NCBI GenBank assembly: GCA_934045905.1
Contig: OW203766.1
Coordinates: 21,942,309-22,006,308 of the forward strand
Length of the DNA stretch: 64,000 nt
Origin: Leuctra nigra
Lineage: Eukaryota; Arthropoda; Insecta; Plecoptera; Leuctridae
Direction of reading: 5' to 3'
In this document: in pieces, positions 63,119-64,000 of the stretch
How the letters are laid out: each line of letters opens with the position of its first letter
How positions within the stretch are numbered: position 1 is the first letter of the stretch
Made by a program: the position numbers and the translations under genes
The notes under the pieces: model-generated
Told to the model about the DNA's origin: nothing
What the model saw: the letters and a program-made list of their open reading frames with translations, nothing else
Databases searched by the model: none

Positions 63119-64000
63119 AATATAAGATGTAGTACCTACTTATCGACTAATGAAAGAAAACTATCAAATCTACGATCCAAATCAACTGACTGTCACTGTC
63201 ACAATATTTGACCTTGATTCGATTCGCCGCGAGATACAAATCCTAGCGCGCCAAAGTTTGAATTTTCCTACCACGTGACACGCGATGCGTAATCTGAAAC
63301 TTGATCATATTCTGAAACTAAGGTCGGTGACAGGTAAAGTTGAACCCGCGCTAGCATGGGCCAGCCTAAACCTGGCAATGCTAAACAGGGTTCATCTTTG
63401 CCTGTCACCGACCATAGCTTTAATCTGTTTTAAGGGAAATGTCACGTCATGGTAGTAAAGAAAACGGTAGACCTTTTTGATGAAATAACTTGAACTTTAA
63501 TGTTAGGTCATAGCTCATCATTCAGTACAAGACAGAAATACATTTATTATGAAGGTGAAAAATGTTACAGCTTTTACAAAACTAATATTATGCCTATATT
63601 CTATTAATATTAATTAATATCTCTTTAATCAAATAAATGATTGTTTGTCCATCTTCTCTAAAATAACAGCAAGCCTGCAAGTTAACGAGCTACAAATTAA
63701 GTACAATATTAAACAAGATGTCAATAACATAGCACCACTAATAATAGAATATAAAATAAGTTGTACAATTCTATACAACATCTATATTCTATCTTGCTAC
63801 TGAGAAATTGACTAGAATATAAGAATGTCACACTCATTGCTTGCTAGCAGGCTCGCTGTATTTTACTCAGACCAACAACACATAATTATTAATTGGTACC
63901 TACAAATTTAAAGTGTTAACAACTTTAGTAGGAGTGTTAAGGTTTAAAATAATTTTTGATTTTACAGATAAACACACTTCACAAAACTATGATTTAGAAT
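63119..64000. other. upstream region of POLR2M-like gene; no further gene recognised
   Basis: It holds the presumptive promoter of the minus-strand gene and a hairpin element at 63322-63413. The remainder is AT-rich and unassigned. Confidence 0.4.
63322..63413. repeat. 92-bp inverted-repeat hairpin
   Basis: GGTCGGTGACAGG...GTTGAACCC is matched by its complement GGGTTCA...CCTGTCACCGACC, with a GC-richer loop. It is about 200 bp upstream of the POLR2M-like start and may be a small MITE; no duplication longer than A/T was seen. Confidence 0.65.

Overview
This is animal nuclear DNA: AT-rich, with spliced genes (GT..AG introns in matching phase), LINE retrotransposons, DNA transposons and dense MITE insertions. 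The host genes (a DBHS/NonA-PSPC1-type terminal exon, ASPM, POLR2M/Gdown1) are animal genes. The short TAGGTACCTACC arrays, the TE types and the ASPM structure suggest an arthropod; I cannot fix the order or species. There are no bacterial operons, CRISPR arrays or convincing tRNA/rRNA genes.

Layout. 1-21.9 kb: the last coding exon of a DBHS-family RNA-binding protein (4294-4515, +), then gene-poor DNA filled with nested MITEs, including a 1320-bp near-perfect foldback (7497-8816) inside a hAT-type element (7110-9926). 21.9-35.0 kb: one large DNA transposon with 64-bp terminal inverted repeats (21920-21983 and 34922-34985). It carries two convergent genes: a THAP-DDE transposase (+, two exons, one frameshift) and a three-exon SAP-SWIM-YqaJ nuclease protein (-). 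This gene pair fits the ISL2EU/IS4EU superfamily. An apparently intact CR1/L2-like LINE (about 22.8-29.2 kb, -) sits inside the intron that splits the THAP domain. Its ORF1 has a PHD finger, a TARG1/OARD1-like macrodomain with both catalytic residues kept, and an SGNH-like domain; its ORF2 (endonuclease + reverse transcriptase) starts at an ATGA overlap with the ORF1 stop.

36.0-56.3 kb: a complete ASPM (abnormal spindle) gene on +, 14 coding exons whose phases all agree, predicted 2752 residues: ASH domain, Ser/Thr-rich linker with an internal repeat, calponin-homology region, 43 tandem 23-residue IQ units, and a helical C-terminal region. Its introns hold at least ten MITEs; one Tigger-like element ends 13 bp before the exon 8 splice acceptor. 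56.7-60.8 kb: another nest of transposons, with a second 1320-bp copy of the foldback. 61.0-63.1 kb: a complete four-exon POLR2M (Gdown1)-like gene on -, predicted 289 residues.

Most anonymous sequence here is non-autonomous DNA transposon. Target-site duplications (8 bp hAT-type, 9 bp, 4 bp, TA) can be read directly for most of them. Three independent LINE/MITE nests show repeated insertion of transposons into transposons.
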